Shown one piece after another: positions 13,396 through 27,715 of a stretch of 64,000 nt of DNA. Every line of letters begins with the position of its first letter. The first letter of the stretch is position 1. The notes below the pieces were generated by a model. The model worked only from the letters and a program-made list of their open reading frames with translations, ran no database searches and was not told the origin of the DNA. The translations under genes and the position numbers were made by a program. Source of the DNA: Labia minor (lineage: Eukaryota; Arthropoda; Insecta; Dermaptera; Spongiphoridae); contig OY720345.1 in assembly GCA_963082975.1 (NCBI GenBank), positions 16,580,491 to 16,644,490 on the forward strand, in the 5' to 3' direction.

Positions 13396-14642
13396 CTAAT
13401 TAATAATATTAATTTGGAAAAATTGATTTGAAATTAAATATATCATAATCTTTCAAAATTGAACATATACACAACTATAGATACATTATAATGATTTTTA
13501 AATTATAAAAAAATAATTTAAATTGATTCTCTTTTAACAATATAAAATGTTGTGTTTTTAGACTAATTATGACCTATGAAATAAAAGATATAAATTGAAT
13601 AAGATTTAAAAACATCAAATCGGATTTTAGTGAACCAAGGATATAAGAAAAATGAAAAACAATAAATTATTTTTTTTAAAAAAAATTGATGTCTATTTAA
13701 TATTTTATTATAAATCTAGTTAGATTTTATTCAATTTTTTTTTACATATTTATAAGGCACTTAGATATTTAATTTAGTTATAAAAAAACAATTATTTACA
13801 TATGTAACATAAATTTATATTTATGAAAATGGAAATAATAATTTCTATATATAAGTATAATACATTATTAATTTAATACTAAATAAATTGAAATATTATT
13901 TACTAGAGAATTGACATAGTTTATTATTGGTTTATTAATTAAAACAAATTTTAAAATTGGAAAAATATAAATTATTTTATTTTTATATATAAATACCTTT
14001 AGAGTTGATTTTTTTATTTTAAAAAATAGTTATGTTATTTACACCCTGTTAAAAAAATCATAAATACTTTATAAATTTTGCATGATATATTACATGTCTA
14101 GAACAGAAAAATGTTAATATCCCTGAATATTAAAAGCTCATTTGTTATTTTTTTAATTCCAAAAAATTTAACAAAAATTTAGCATTTTTTTTTAAATAGG
14201 AATAAATTATTTTTTAGATGAATTATTTAAAAGGAATGATTATTGAAAATTAAGCAAAATTTTTTATAATCATATTGCATGATTATAATTTCATGAATAC
14301 ATATAGTGGAAGATATAGTTACAAATTTATATTTTTTTCATATATATAAAATCTTAATATTATAAAGTAAAAATGGCGTTATTTCCTTTGAGTATAAATT
14401 AAATTTTATATATATCATCCTAGTTTACTAATACAAATATCTATTGACAATTGTATTGAAAGGAATTAACGTCATTTTTAGTAATACAATTTGCAAGGAA
14501 TAATTTTTTGGCACTTTTGGTGATTTGATAATTAAAACTTAACTCGCACGATCAAAATAACAATTTAGAAAAAGCACAATGTTCATATGTCCTTTTTTTA
14601 ATTAATAAAATAAAAAATTTAATAAAAAAAAATGTCTATTAT

Positions 14643-17600
14643 TTAATCCGAAGAAGATGAGATTAGTGATTCCGTTGAGAGAGATCGTTTTTTAACCATC
14701 GAAGATATATTTGATCGAGATGGTTTTATATTAAGATTCGCAATAGTAAGTGTGTTGGGCGCTGGATCATTACGCATTTTTTGAATAAATTCTTGAATTT
14801 GTCGAATAGATGCCCGGTACACTGTTTCTGATGACTCCAATGATTGACGGAAGTCAGATTGAGCCTGAGTAAGAATATTAATTGAAAGTTTTTAAAATAT
14901 AAATATTTTAGAAATTATAAAAATTACTTAAAAAAAATGAGTTGAAATTTGATTAATGATTGTAAAAATGATATAAATAAAAAAAATTCGTAATTTAAAT
15001 TTAAAGCTAGTAAATAGACATTTTCTATGAATATCAAATAATTCAGGTGACATCAAGTTACTATGTATCAAATTTATTTTATCTAATGATTTTTATAAAA
15101 AATAGTGTTAATGAGAACATTGACTCTTGGTTTTTGATCCAAAAATATGTGCCTTACACGAGATTTTGTGAAACGTACATTTTTTAACATTTGACAGTTC
15201 ATTATTAAAATTAAATAAAAATATTTATAAATATAATTGAATTCACATTAAAAAATAGATGAGAAAAAGTGAGAAGAAAATTAAGTCGATATTATACAAA
15301 TGGTGTTCTGATTTCAGAATCAAATTAATCTTTAGATTATTTAAAGATTTATTCTCGTTAATAGGAACACAAGTTAATATTTATGTCCATTCGAATAAAT
15401 TTGAGTTTCTTTTAATAAAATATTAAGTCTATGATTGTTTCTAAGACATTGTGTTGATAATAAATCAGACTTATACCTTGAACATTAAGAAACTAAAGTA
15501 TATACTAAATATTCTATTTCAGGAGAAGTTATGAACAATAGGTATTTGATTACAATATGAAGGTATTAAATTAAATGTTGAATGTTACAGCTTTGAATAT
15601 TTCCGTTCCTTTTTGAAAATCAGAATGCATTATGGATATTTACAATTATTTAATAATTTAAATAAATTTATACACGTCAGAAAATAATTTATTATATAAA
15701 TATGATAAATAAATAAATTAAATAATCATAAATAAAATCAAATAAAAATAAAATAAATTCTCAAAAGCATTATTAATTTTAATAACTTAATTCTAAATTA
15801 AAATAATAATATATATATTTTTATAGGTATTTATAAAAAAAAATTATTAAAAAAATATTAATATTTGAACAAAAAAATATTAATGTCGAATTATATATTT
15901 TTAATCATAAACATAAAATATCATAATCTTAAATTGTATATAAATAAGCCCAAAAACATTAAAATGAATAAAATTAAAATGGTAAATTTTTTCAAATAAA
16001 AATTATCTATAAATGTTCGTATATTTTACGTACTTGAATATCTCTTTTTAGTTGAGCTTTTCTTGATTCTAATTTCTCTTTTTCAATTATCAACTCTCGA
16101 TTTGCCACTAAAAGTCTTGATTTCTCCTCCTTGTCTAGAAAAACCGGCCTCGCGTTAGGAATCTTAGAGGATTAAATATGTGAAATATATTTGTTTGTTT
16201 TTGTGTAAAGCGCATTTGATTTATCAATCCCCAAAAGTTATATTAAAATATACTTTTATTTCTCTGACCTATTTTTAATTTATTTGTTTGAGGAGGAACT
16301 GTTGTAACTGTCAAAGACGAATTAAATGAAGTCTTCATTGAAGAAAATGTTGTGGAACATTTTAATGATCCATGAGTTGATATCGTCATTGATTTGGGAT
16401 CAGTCCGATGTAAATATCTTTGAACAATTTGTAACCCGCCAATATGGCACGCTCGACATTGGCTAGTGCTTCCACACTGATGACTATGATAAGGTGACGT
16501 GCATTCGTTGCATACCGATTGAGGACCTATAGATAGAATCGAAATAGAGAATAAAATTTAATTTTATTTCAAAATAAATAGTTTCATTGAATGTTTATTT
16601 TATTTAAGTAGTGGGTATGAAACCCAGAAAAAAATTATTTACCTTGTTTCCGACAAATCACGCAGATGAGTTCTTTGTCTACGCGTTCGATTGTGAGCGA
16701 TGCAGGAAGTTTTTGGATATTGAGAGGAAGTGTTGGAGTTAAACTTCCTATGGGAGATGCACCAATCCTAAAAATATAATAAGAAAATATATTAGTTTAA
16801 TTATTTATATTTCAAAATTCAATTTTAAGTTATAAAAATGGATAGTTTAGAATATAATAAGATTTGAAAAAAAATATTAATGATAAAATGACCATTTGAA
16901 ATTTAAACAATATTAAAATAAAAATTGAATAAATAGTGAAATATATTTTTTTATTTATTTTATTATTTATTTAATATAAAGTCTTAGAAATGTACAAATG
17001 AAATAATAATTTCGAATTTACTCACCCCCACCACCCCAAGAGGTTTGCATTAATAATAAAAAATTATAGAGTATTAAATTTCAATTATACCATTAATAAA
17101 AAATTAAAGTTTTAAATGTTTTACCTGTCGATATGCACACTCTCTACACAACGTTTATATCTATCTGATGATGGGGGCTCTGAACGTGCAGTTAATGAAC
17201 AACCACGGAGTGAAGAGGATTCATCACGACGAATTATTTCGTCCATGGACGGAACTCGTTTTTCTTGTGAATTAGAAAATGATTTTGGATAAGTATCAAT
17301 TTCTATCGTTGGTTGAGTCTTGATTTCAATAGTGGTAACTTCACTCTGTAAAAAGATAAAAATAAAATTATTTTTTCATAAATAAGTTATATAATTAAAT
17401 CAAATTAAAGTTAAATTAATATCCTACAGATTGTAAATATATATTAAATAAAGAAATACCAGTTTTTACAAAAATAAATTTTTAATTTAAATTCTTAAAT
17501 ATAAGAGAGTATAAGGCCAACATAATTATAATTTATTTATTGAATATAATCAAAAATTAAATTAAATAAATATTATTTTTTAATTACTAACCTGAATTAA

Positions 17601-20600
17601 TTTTTTCACATTAATTGGAGCTGCCTTTAGTGGCGGAGGTGAAGGTGTTTTTGATTTCCTTTTCGTAACCTCCTTTGCCTCTTTTAATCCATTAGTATTG
17701 CTAACTGCAACCTCCTTTGGTGGATGACTTGTTTTTTGTCTTTTAGATGGTTGAGAGTTTCCTTTGTTTTTGGAACCAACCGCTGGTGGTGAAACTTTTC
17801 CAGATTTCGAATTATTTGCATTCACTTTGACTTGGGAACGAGTTACTTGTCGTGTAGCAGGCCCTGTGCCTTGACTATTATTTAAATAATTATTTCTTTT
17901 TTTTTTCTAAAAAAAAAAAAATATAAATAAATATTTGCAAAAATGTAAATAAACCAGATATAATAGAGAGAAGAATTATTATTTACCGAAGTATCCCAGA
18001 GATCATCATAAACATATTGACTATGATTGGCAGTGCTTCGTCGCTTTCGTTCTACTCGTTTATTTTGTAGTTCATATAATTTATCTCGAGTTACCAAATC
18101 TAAAATTATAATTATTTTATTAATAATTTTTTTCAGAATTTATATTTATATTTACTTATTAAATAAAATGTATTATAGAACTTACTAAGTGCTCTAAGAA
18201 AATCTATTTGAGAAATTTGATTTTCTTCTTCTGATTCCTCATTAATTAAAGAATCATTTTGAAAATTTTTAGAATTCTCATCTTTTTTCAAATTGTTGGA
18301 ATTATTTTTATTTGAAGAAGTAAGCGGCGGCGACGATTTCGGAGTAGTTACTTTACGTTTGGGCCTAATAAAAAATAAAATAAGAATATATATTAAAAGA
18401 AATAAATAACAATATAAATTGATGATAGTTATTTAAAATATACTTTTTTTAAATAAACCAGCCCTTTTCTATATTATTAAATGTTCATATATATATATAA
18501 TAATTCGAACCAATTGAAAATAAAATCCCAGGACTCAATATAAAAGAGAAATAAATTATCTCGAAGCCTGTATCTGTAGTATGCAAAACATTTTTTGATA
18601 CAAAAGACACAGAAGAAAAAAGTCTACTGTGTGATTGTAAAATTGTAATCTTTAAGAATGAAGTAATAAAAATTGAATAGACCCCTTATGAAAAAAGTAA
18701 GATTTTTTGGGAAAATAGTTATAAAAGAAGAGTAGCCTTTATACATAACTAGATTATACTAGACTCGTATATACAGATTGAACTGCATAGACGATTTGAA
18801 TGAAAATGTAGGAAGAAAGAAAATGTTAAAAGTGGTGAATTATAATTTAACCAAGTTATTATAATAATAGCAAATAAATAAAAAAATCTTACGCTTTGTT
18901 AGGAACTTCTTTGGAAATTATTTTGATTCCTGGTGCAGAAACTAGTGGAGGTGGCGGTGGGGTTCGAATAGAAACTTCACATGACTTATCACTTGCACTG
19001 CTAGAATTGCTACTAGTACAATTATTATTGCAACCACTTGCTTTTGAAGACATGTTAAGCGAATTGATATTCGTCAAAAGTAACCTTAAAGATATAAAAA
19101 CAATAAAAAAAAATTAATATATAATTGTGATACAAAAGAATCATTAATAATTTACATCAAAATACATACTACATAAAATCATTAAATTCAAATATTTTGT
19201 TGTTTCAATTAAATATTCTTCATTGCATTAGAAAATATTTTGAAACAGTTCTTATTTTATGATAATTGATGGTGGTAGGTAAAATGATATTCTTTAAAAT
19301 ATATAAATTTATGTTTAAAAACAAATAGGAAATTTCAATCTTGAATTTTTTTAATTATTTTTAAATTCAAGCTATATTCCTTAAAATGATTATTTTTAAT
19401 CAATAATTGAGTAATAAAACATTTTTACTTATAATTAATTTTAATTATAAACATAAATTAAATTTAATTATATAATAATAAATTTAATAATTACTTAATA
19501 ATATTTAAAATATAAATAATTTTTCATTCATTTAAATAAAAAATAATTAATCTATAAGAATAAATATGAGAGACTTACGAATTCGCAGGAACATTTTTAA
19601 ATGAAATTCCTCGTTTTTCATTTAATCTTTGTTTTGCAGCAATTTCTTTTCTTAATCGCTCAACAAGAAATTTCTGTAAAGAAATTTAAAAAAAAAGAAT
19701 TAGGTGATTTATAATAAAAATATAAACACATTATAACAATAAACAAAAAAGGAATCACTTTCATTGTAATATTCAGACATTCCAATAATGAATTTGATTA
19801 ATAATCTATTTAAAAAATATTTATAAACTTAATAATTAATTTGAGAAATTATATATAAATTATATATATTATATAAATTATTAATATTTATTATTTTATA
19901 TTAAAAAGAGAATTAATGATAGAACTATAACAAATTTGTGGGTAATTTGTTACATTTAAAATTTATAAACTCATATATATATTAAGATATTAATATTCCC
20001 CATCTAAGCAAAAGTTGAAATGACATCACTAATTCTAGATTCTATTTTAGATATTGAAGCCATCGCTCTTTACGGAATAAATTTATTTTGTAAATACTTT
20101 TTATAATGAATGAATGAAATTCATTATATATAGGTAATAGATAAATTTAAACAGAATTGAGTTTAAAATCGTATTCTAAATATATATTGTTTTAAAATTA
20201 TATTAATAAAAAAAAATTAATTGATATTTTGTTTTATTAAAATATAAAATTTTTTTTAGATATATATTTAATGCTTTAATATTTATTTATTAAATAAATA
20301 ATTATTGATTTTGTAAAATATAATTGAAGAAAAAATATATAAAATAGTGGTTGTAAGAAGACATTTAAAAAAAATAAATTCCATGAATCATTCAAATAAG
20401 CAGAAAATCTATTTTATTTATTTAAAACTATCAATATGTTTATATCCAATTCAAACAATAAATTTAATTAAAAAATCGAAAAAAAAATATTTTATTTATT
20501 TTTGTAATAATACATCAAATATTAATATAAATATTAAATGAGGTAACTTATTATCATAAAATAAATAATTGTAAAATATATATAAAAAATTTTCTTTAAA

Positions 20601-20908
20601 TAAATTTATAATTAAATAAGAAAAATATATTATAAATTGTGCAGCAGTACGGAGATTTAATAGAATTAGCGGCTCTTTTATAGAAAGGTGTGGATTCTGC
20701 CCTCCAACTTTGCGCAGCTCACCCCCCCCCCCCACCATCCCCCTGAAGCCCAAAGATCAATATAGAAGAACAGACAGTTGGTATGCGTCTTAATAGCAGC
20801 ATATTGAAAGGGTGACCATGCAAAAATTAAAAAAAAAAAGTTAATATGTATAAATTTGTTAAATATAATTTATATAAATATCTATTTTAAAAATTTATGA
20901 TTTATTAT

Positions 20909-20946
<38 letters not shown>

Positions 20947-23903
20947 AAAATTTATGGTTTCACATGTTAATTCAAACATATACCACCATATTAATTTAAT
21001 AATTTTAATATTTTTTTAAATATAATGTATATAAAAAAAATAACTTACTTGACTCTCATCAAGAGCAACTATATGTTTTTGTAGTTCGATTATTTGTTTT
21101 TTTACATGATGATTCTGTAAAATAGAAATAGTAAATCTGTAAATACTAAATTAATATATAAGTTTTTTTTAAAAAATAACAATAAATAAAATGTGTGTTA
21201 TCAAGACATTAATTAAAAAATTTATAATTCAACATTTTTATAAATACAAAATTTAAATAATATTTAACTTATTAGAAATATTTATAATTTATGTAAACTA
21301 TTGTTTGAGATTAAAAACTGATAAATGAATGTATTTTCATGAGATAAATTTTTGAATACAATTGATAAGGTTTTATTTTATGAGAGGGGGTTTTATTCTT
21401 TAATCTGCACATTTAAATAAATATGTCAAAGAAAAAATTGAACGTACCATAGGATCCTTTGTTTGCTTTCCGACCCAATACTGAAAAAAAAAAATATAAA
21501 AATATATATTAATTGCATTATCAAAACATATATATATAGATATAAACAAAATAATCAAGTGAATATTTTTTAATAATTTCATCTTGAGAAATAATTATTA
21601 AAATTATTTAAAAATATAATTTCTATTAAAGTCATATAAAATATTTTTTTCTTAAATTACATTTTAAACTTATTTGGTATTGATGCATTTCTCTGCCTGC
21701 ACCACATTAAATATTAATAAAAATAGTATAGAATTTTTTAATAATCATTGTAGTTTATTAAACTACTGATAATAAGTTAAACTTCACAAAACTATTTTAT
21801 TAAATTAAACATAGTTTTATTATTTATATTTGTATATCTTGTTAGTAAATAATTGAGTTACTTTCAGTTAAATCATTTTATTATAATATAATTAGAATTT
21901 ATTAAATCAAGGCAGAAATGTGGATAAAAATATATGTTAAAAAAAGTATTTACGGAGAGGAATATATTGAAAGGATAAAATAATCATTATTGAACAGTAG
22001 TGATGATGATAGGTGATGTGTTAAATTACACAATAAATTATTATATTATATTTATATAAATATATATATAATATATAATATATAACGTTATTAATATTAA
22101 GTGAGATCCGATAAGTCTTAATTGGATTTTTGCATGTCAATTTTTTATTAAAGTTCAAATTAAAGGAGATTTTTTCTCATATCCAAAATATATGAAAGAA
22201 AGATACTTTACTTTAAATAATATATTATATCTATATACATTATATATATATAAATATTATTATTGAGAGAGGTAGTAATATTTTTAAAGGGTTTAAAATT
22301 TTTACTTGACCCTTGGGCACAAAAATATATTTATTTTAAATTGTTTTTGGCTTAGAAATTAAACAAAGGGCTTAGATTTTCTTTTTATAAATACAAAAAT
22401 ATCACAGAGAAATCTCTACCTGAATGTATTGTTACAAATTTTTAATTTTAAGAATTTCTAAAAGAAATAAGAGAATAGTGAATGTATTATCTTAAATGAA
22501 GTAGAATGGAAATGGCAAACATCTGTCTTGGTTGAATACAAAAGAATCTAAAGTCCAAAATTTAAAAGAGAGATCTTAATGCAGGTAGGTACTTTTGCAA
22601 CAAAAACTCATTTTTTTTTTTGTATGAATATTTACAGAAATGTATATAATTTCCTGTAGCTAATTTTAGAAAATATATTTCATTAACTAAATATAATACT
22701 TTTATTATTAATATTATTTAATTTATTTAATTTCTTATTTAAATATTAATTATAAAGAATATGTATCTTTTTATCTAAAAAAAAAAAAAAATATTTTGAA
22801 GGTCAAGATAAAAAGGTATAATTTTTTTTCAATATAAATAAATTAGCAGAGAATAGCGAGCAGGAATACTTTTTGTAAATTTCATTAATTTTAAATTAAA
22901 TAAATATTTAAATTAATATAAAATAAAAAAAAATGTTGGATTAGTTTGGATTAATAATGAAATTTGAAGTTTTATAATTCTTTTTTTTTTTGATAATTAT
23001 ACTTTTCATAAAATTCTGTAAGGGATTGAAGTTATGGTTTGTCCGTTCCCCTGTGACCCTCTCTCCAAGCATCGGCCTTCAGGACGGGCAAGCAACTCCA
23101 GATCCCCTTGTAGCCGGCCTCTAGAAGATCCCACATGGGTATCCGAGAAATGAGAGTTGAATGTCTCAAAATACAATAACACCTTTATTCGCATAAAATA
23201 AAAAAAAGATCATATTTGACAACAAATACGAAATGATAATAGAAAAAAAAAAGATTTCAAAAATAATTTGGAAAATAATGAAGGGTTTGTGTTAAAGTAA
23301 AATGTTCAAATAAATAGAAATCATTTCAAGTTATCAGTATCAAAAGAAATAATTTCAAAAGATTTTAAATAATATTTTTTAAATAAAGGAACAAAGAAAT
23401 GACAAATATTTAATTTACAAATGTTCTTTAATAGAAATTCATATTTATCATAAAAAAGTATATGACATAAAGAAAATGATATTAAATAATAATTAAAAAA
23501 AAGCTATTCGGTTATAGAAAATATTAAATTTTAGCATTAATAATTTATATGAATTAGAAAATGATAAGTAGAACAAGTATAAATACAGAATAGTTGATAA
23601 AACTTATAATTTGTTGGAAAAAGTGTGAATCGAAAGATCCAATTCTCATTTATAAGATTCTAAAAGAAAAATATACTTAGATATAAATAAAATGAAACAA
23701 AAACAAAAAAAAATCACTTAAAAAAAATGATGCTCTAAAGAAGAAATTGTAATATAAATCACAACATAAACAATTATTAATTAATTAAATTGAAATAAAA
23801 ATTAATTGCATTTTAAACTAAAATATATAGTCTACGAATATGCAGGTTCTTTTATCTCCTCTTAAAAAGGTTATTTTTAATTAATGCTTCATTTATATAT
23901 ACT

Positions 23904-23940
<37 letters not shown>

Positions 23941-25165
23941 CAAGAATTTTAAAAAATGGTTGCATCTATTTATGATATGTTTATTAAATCACAAAAGAAA
24001 CTTCATTTTCTAAATGATATTGATTTGTAAAATATATATTATATTTAAATAGAAAAAACATGAATGTTCGTAAACATTCTTTAACATTTAAATTAATAAT
24101 AATTATAAATGATGAAATTATTTTAAAATACAATTGAATCTTAAATTGAATTGAGTTTTATATTATATTTTCCTAATTTTTAATAAATATTATAATTTTT
24201 AAATAGTATAATATACATGTAAATTCTATTTAGGGTGAAGAAAATTTCTTTTCTTTTTTATTTGTCAATCACATGAAGAAGAAAGTTATTGAATCTAATC
24301 AGGAATTTTTTTTAAAGAGTTATTTGAATATATATAAATATATAAATATTATATATATATATATATATATATAATTGTGATTATTAATATTTTTAATTTA
24401 ATGAGAAAAATGTGGAAAAGGAAAACAAGTGGCCTTGAGTGGTTAGTCGTCGTTATTGTAGACGTCTCTCCCACTGGATCGTTGTCAGTTTAAACTTGTT
24501 GGACATGGGATTTCTCATAAGGAGCCATCAACCAATTTTAATTTTGACATTAAATAATATTTATTAAGAAAATGAATTATAAATTAGATAACTAATCAAG
24601 TTCGAAAATAATTGGCGATTAATTTGTATGATTCAATCGATAAAGAATGAAAAGAGATCGAGCCTAGGTGGGGGCATAAAGAGAATGGAATAGAGGCAGC
24701 AGGCAGGCAGAGAGGGAGAACGAGCTATGAACTTATTTAATGACAAGTTTAAAAATAAATTAGTTCGCAAAATATTTAGATAAATACATACTAATGTGCA
24801 AATATAAAATATTTGTTTATTTTTTTACAATAAAAAAAAAAAATTGATTATATAAGTATAGTTAAATATTTTGGAAAAAAGATTTTTAATTTTTTCCGAA
24901 CCAATTTTTTTTCTCACTCCCTCTCTCGTCTAAAAATATACATTTTTATTATGAAAATGATTTTATTTGTTTGAAAAAAATATTTTATATTATTTTAATA
25001 GTACTTGATTAAGTGCGAGCATGATACTTATACTAGAGATAGCAGTTTATAGGAAAAATAATGAGAACTTACTTGATGGTTTTGTAAGGCGTGTTTCAAT
25101 TGATTCTGAATAGAGCGGACTTCTACTTGTAACGCAGGTGAAACTGGATGCGGTAGACTCTTCAT
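14643..25165 (-). CDS. PHF21A: PHF21A (BHC80) homologue, 13 coding exons, 670 aa
   Basis: PHF21A is a nuclear subunit of the LSD1-CoREST histone demethylase complex. Coding exons, 5' to 3': 25165-25073, 21480-21448, 21114-21049, 19673-19579, 19084-18893, 18364-18186, 18099-17987, 17906-17592, 17345-17125, 16767-16643, 16526-16269, 16134-16034 and 14864-14643. All phases join and the length (670 aa) is close to the human protein. An N-terminal coiled coil (about 10-85) contains KKQIIELQKHIVALDESQ. Residues about 219-243 hold the basic RDKLYELQNKRVERKRRSTA block typical of PHF21A. A PHD-type cysteine cluster spans C471-C504, and residues 564-640 form a C-terminal coiled coil with a serine-rich tail. 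The start is chosen because an in-frame TGA lies shortly upstream. The PHD finger is unusual: three rather than two residues between H491 and C495, and only five before C501, so the usual long loop and its tryptophan are missing. No AT-hook was seen. Confidence 0.93.
20640..20830. other. Balanced-composition island with poly-C tract in PHF21A intron 3-4
   Basis: Within the intron between the third and fourth coding exons, about 190 bp have near-balanced composition and a run of C at about 20721-20733. No splice-consistent coding exon of PHF21A fits here. It may be a transposon relic; I could not find paired ends. Confidence 0.3.
22995..23185. other. Balanced-composition fragment in PHF21A first coding intron
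   Basis: About 190 bp of balanced composition (including CCGGCCTCTAGAAGATCCCA) stand out inside the 3.6-kb intron between coding exons 1 and 2. The minus strand is open for 62 codons but resembles nothing I know and breaks no known PHF21A region. It is probably a fragment of a mobile element, class unknown. Confidence 0.3.
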
Positions 25166-25390
25166 TTTTATTTTTATTGATAAACGCCGTGTTTTTTTTC
25201 AGGTGCGATGAACAAAAACCAATAAAACTATTAAATGAATAATACAGCTGATTTAGAACTAGATCGGAGGACGTCTGTGGTTGTTCTGCCGGACGCATTG
25301 GTCGCTCGTGTGCAAGTCCACTGCTCATGGCAGAGAAGTTAAAAAGAAGATCGTAAGAGCCATTTAAAAAGAAGGCAACTACCTCGCTCG
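25166..25390 (-). promoter_or_regulatory. PHF21A 5' leader with overlapping upstream ORF
   Basis: The sequence upstream of the PHF21A start is less A/T-rich than its surroundings. It carries an ATG at 25328 (minus strand) that opens a frame starting MSSGLAHERPMRPAEQPQ. That frame passes the PHF21A ATG at 25165 in a different phase and is still open at the exon 1 donor (25072). If transcription starts upstream of 25328, this overlapping upstream frame could reduce translation of PHF21A. The transcription start itself is not visible. Confidence 0.4.
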
Positions 25391-27715
25391 GAACTAGTAC
25401 ATATAAAGCAACTATTTATTAAAAAATATTAATCTATTGTTTATTAAACCCATTTTTTAATTTTTTTTTAATCATTTTTTTATACTCATATATATATATA
25501 TATATATTATTAATTAGGACCTTGAATGAATTCTCTCAGGTTCACAGATGTGATAATGCCGGTAAATTTGAACTTCTGTGTATACTAGTTTGTCATGGGC
25601 TAAATCTATAGGATATTTTTTTAGCTGTAAAAATGTCGAGTTTTATAATGATTTTTCAAATAAACTTATATATATTAGGGATGAAGGTCTTTTATATATT
25701 TTCAATAAAATAAAGTTTGTTATTTATAATTTTTTTAAGACTATGTAATGAGTATTTAATTAAAATGAATTAAATTTGCAGATTTTCTATTATAAGTCGT
25801 TAGAAATTTATAAACTTCAGAAAAATAATTAAAATAAAGTTAATTATAAAAATAATAATAACTCATTAATAATGATATTAAACCAATTAAATTATATTAC
25901 GTATTGAATTTATATTTTTATATATGAGATAAATTATTATTAAATATTATAATTAGAATTGTTTTAGAGAAATTACAATTATAATTTTTAATTGTATGTT
26001 CATCTTAACTCAAAATTATTCATAGCAATAAATTATTTATATTTAATAAATCTTTAAAATATTTTAATAATTTTATCTATTATTTTTTATTTACATAATT
26101 ATGTCTTATATTAAATAATTTATTGTAGTATATATATTTATATTAGGTCACAAAAGAAAATTCAATGTAAATTTAAGAGGAATAAATTCTATTCCAATAA
26201 ATATACATATATTGAAATAAAAATCAATAGATCAAAAATTATAAATATATGTGAACATAATATAATCATTATAGTAATATTGACTAACACTTTTCAATTC
26301 ACTTAATAAAAATCATTTTTCTCTTTAATTTGCTTTTATATAATGATTGAAAGTATGTATATATTTATGAGAAACATAAGTATATAAAAATCTAAAATAA
26401 TAAATAAATTGGTAATATATTTATATTTTATATATCTAAGAATTAGAATTAAAAATATACTTTAATCTAACCTTTTTAATTTAAAACAATATTTATTTAA
26501 TTTATATTTCATTTTTGTTGGTATTTTATCATAAATAGTTAAGTATATCCATATAATATCTTTGACATATAATTGCATATTAATAATACCTAGATAATTA
26601 ATTCACCTAATAAATTAATAGTTAACATTTTAAAGATTAAAAAATATATATAAAGCCAAATTGATTTAATTTTTTTATAACAAAATCAGATATTTATAAT
26701 GATTGTAAATCTATTATCTTAAAAACATATTATCTTGAATTATTTACTTAATGTTTAAATATTAATTGTCAATAATTATTATTTTTAATGATTTTTATGA
26801 TTGCAATCTTTTTATTTTGAAAAATAATGATACTTATATAATTAATATATTATTATTATAAAATTCACATGCTATATATATGTAATTTAAGATATGTAAA
26901 ATAAATACAGAAAAAAATTTTCATTAAAATGGTTGAATAATTAAAAATACGTTTTTGAAAATATCAATAAATATAAAGAAAGTGTGTAATATCTAATATC
27001 GTGTAAAATAAGATATTATTATGTGTTTATATATCATTCATAAATTTATTAGTATATCAATTTTATTTAAATAAATTTCAATTTATCTTGACTAATTTGA
27101 TTATATATATATTAATTCTTATTTTTTAGAAAAAAATTAAAATGTTTTAGTTTATCTGATTTCAGGGATTTGCCTGATTTTGAAACGGTTTTTTACATAA
27201 TACCTACCAGACCTAAAATTTCAAATCATTTAGCCGTCAAAATTGTTTCTTTTAAGGATGCTCTGTGGTTTCTATAGATGTCGCATTCCTTATTGAAGCA
27301 TAAGTGTTATTTTAGCCCATCTATAATATTATTATCTATGGTTTACTCTCCAACATATAAAAATAATTTCACATGGTTATTAATTCAAATATTTAAAAAA
27401 AAATTATTAAAATCTCATAACTTTATATAAAATTATAAATACTATATTCTAAAAATACTTTATTTGAAAATTCTAAGCTAATACTTATAGTAAATTTAAT
27501 TTCCAAAGAATTAAATGAAAAAAACCGACAAATGCAATATAGTTTAACTTTCTCTTAAATAGGTAACTATAATTAATAACCGATCTATCTATTATTATAT
27601 TTTGATTATATTTATTATTTGTAATTCACATAAAATAATATTTATTTATCACTATAAATTTATCTTTTTATATCTGATATATTATTTTATTAATTTTAAA
27701 CTATTTAAATTAGGA
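25391..27715. other. Intergenic A/T-rich stretch between PHF21A and NUP50
   Basis: This is the shared upstream region of two divergent genes, PHF21A to the left and NUP50 to the right. It is almost entirely A/T-rich with AT microsatellites (for example 25488-25507). A less A/T-rich patch at about 27160-27310 could belong to the NUP50 promoter or 5' leader. The sequence just before the NUP50 ATG (TTTAAATTAGGA) looks like a splice acceptor, hinting at a 5' UTR intron. Confidence 0.45.

Larger units (their letters stand above)
8597..14642. other. Intergenic A/T-rich stretch with two G+C islands
   Basis: No gene is supported. Most of it is A/T-rich, with short AT microsatellites (for example 10209-10246). 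Two G+C-enriched islands stand out. Positions 9640-9770 are a roughly 130-bp block of balanced composition with no recognised protein. Positions 13150-13395 contain many CpG dinucleotides, GACGTC and ATGACGTAAG. Either could be a promoter or a non-coding first exon. I tried translating the second island; the frames give short basic peptides I do not recognise. Confidence 0.55.

Noticed and set aside
24421-24500. Possible second tRNA-like SINE head in the first PHF21A intron
   Set aside because: There is a TGGTTAGTCG stretch like an A box, but the B-box position (CAGTTTAAACTTG) is too diverged to be convincing and no tail was found.
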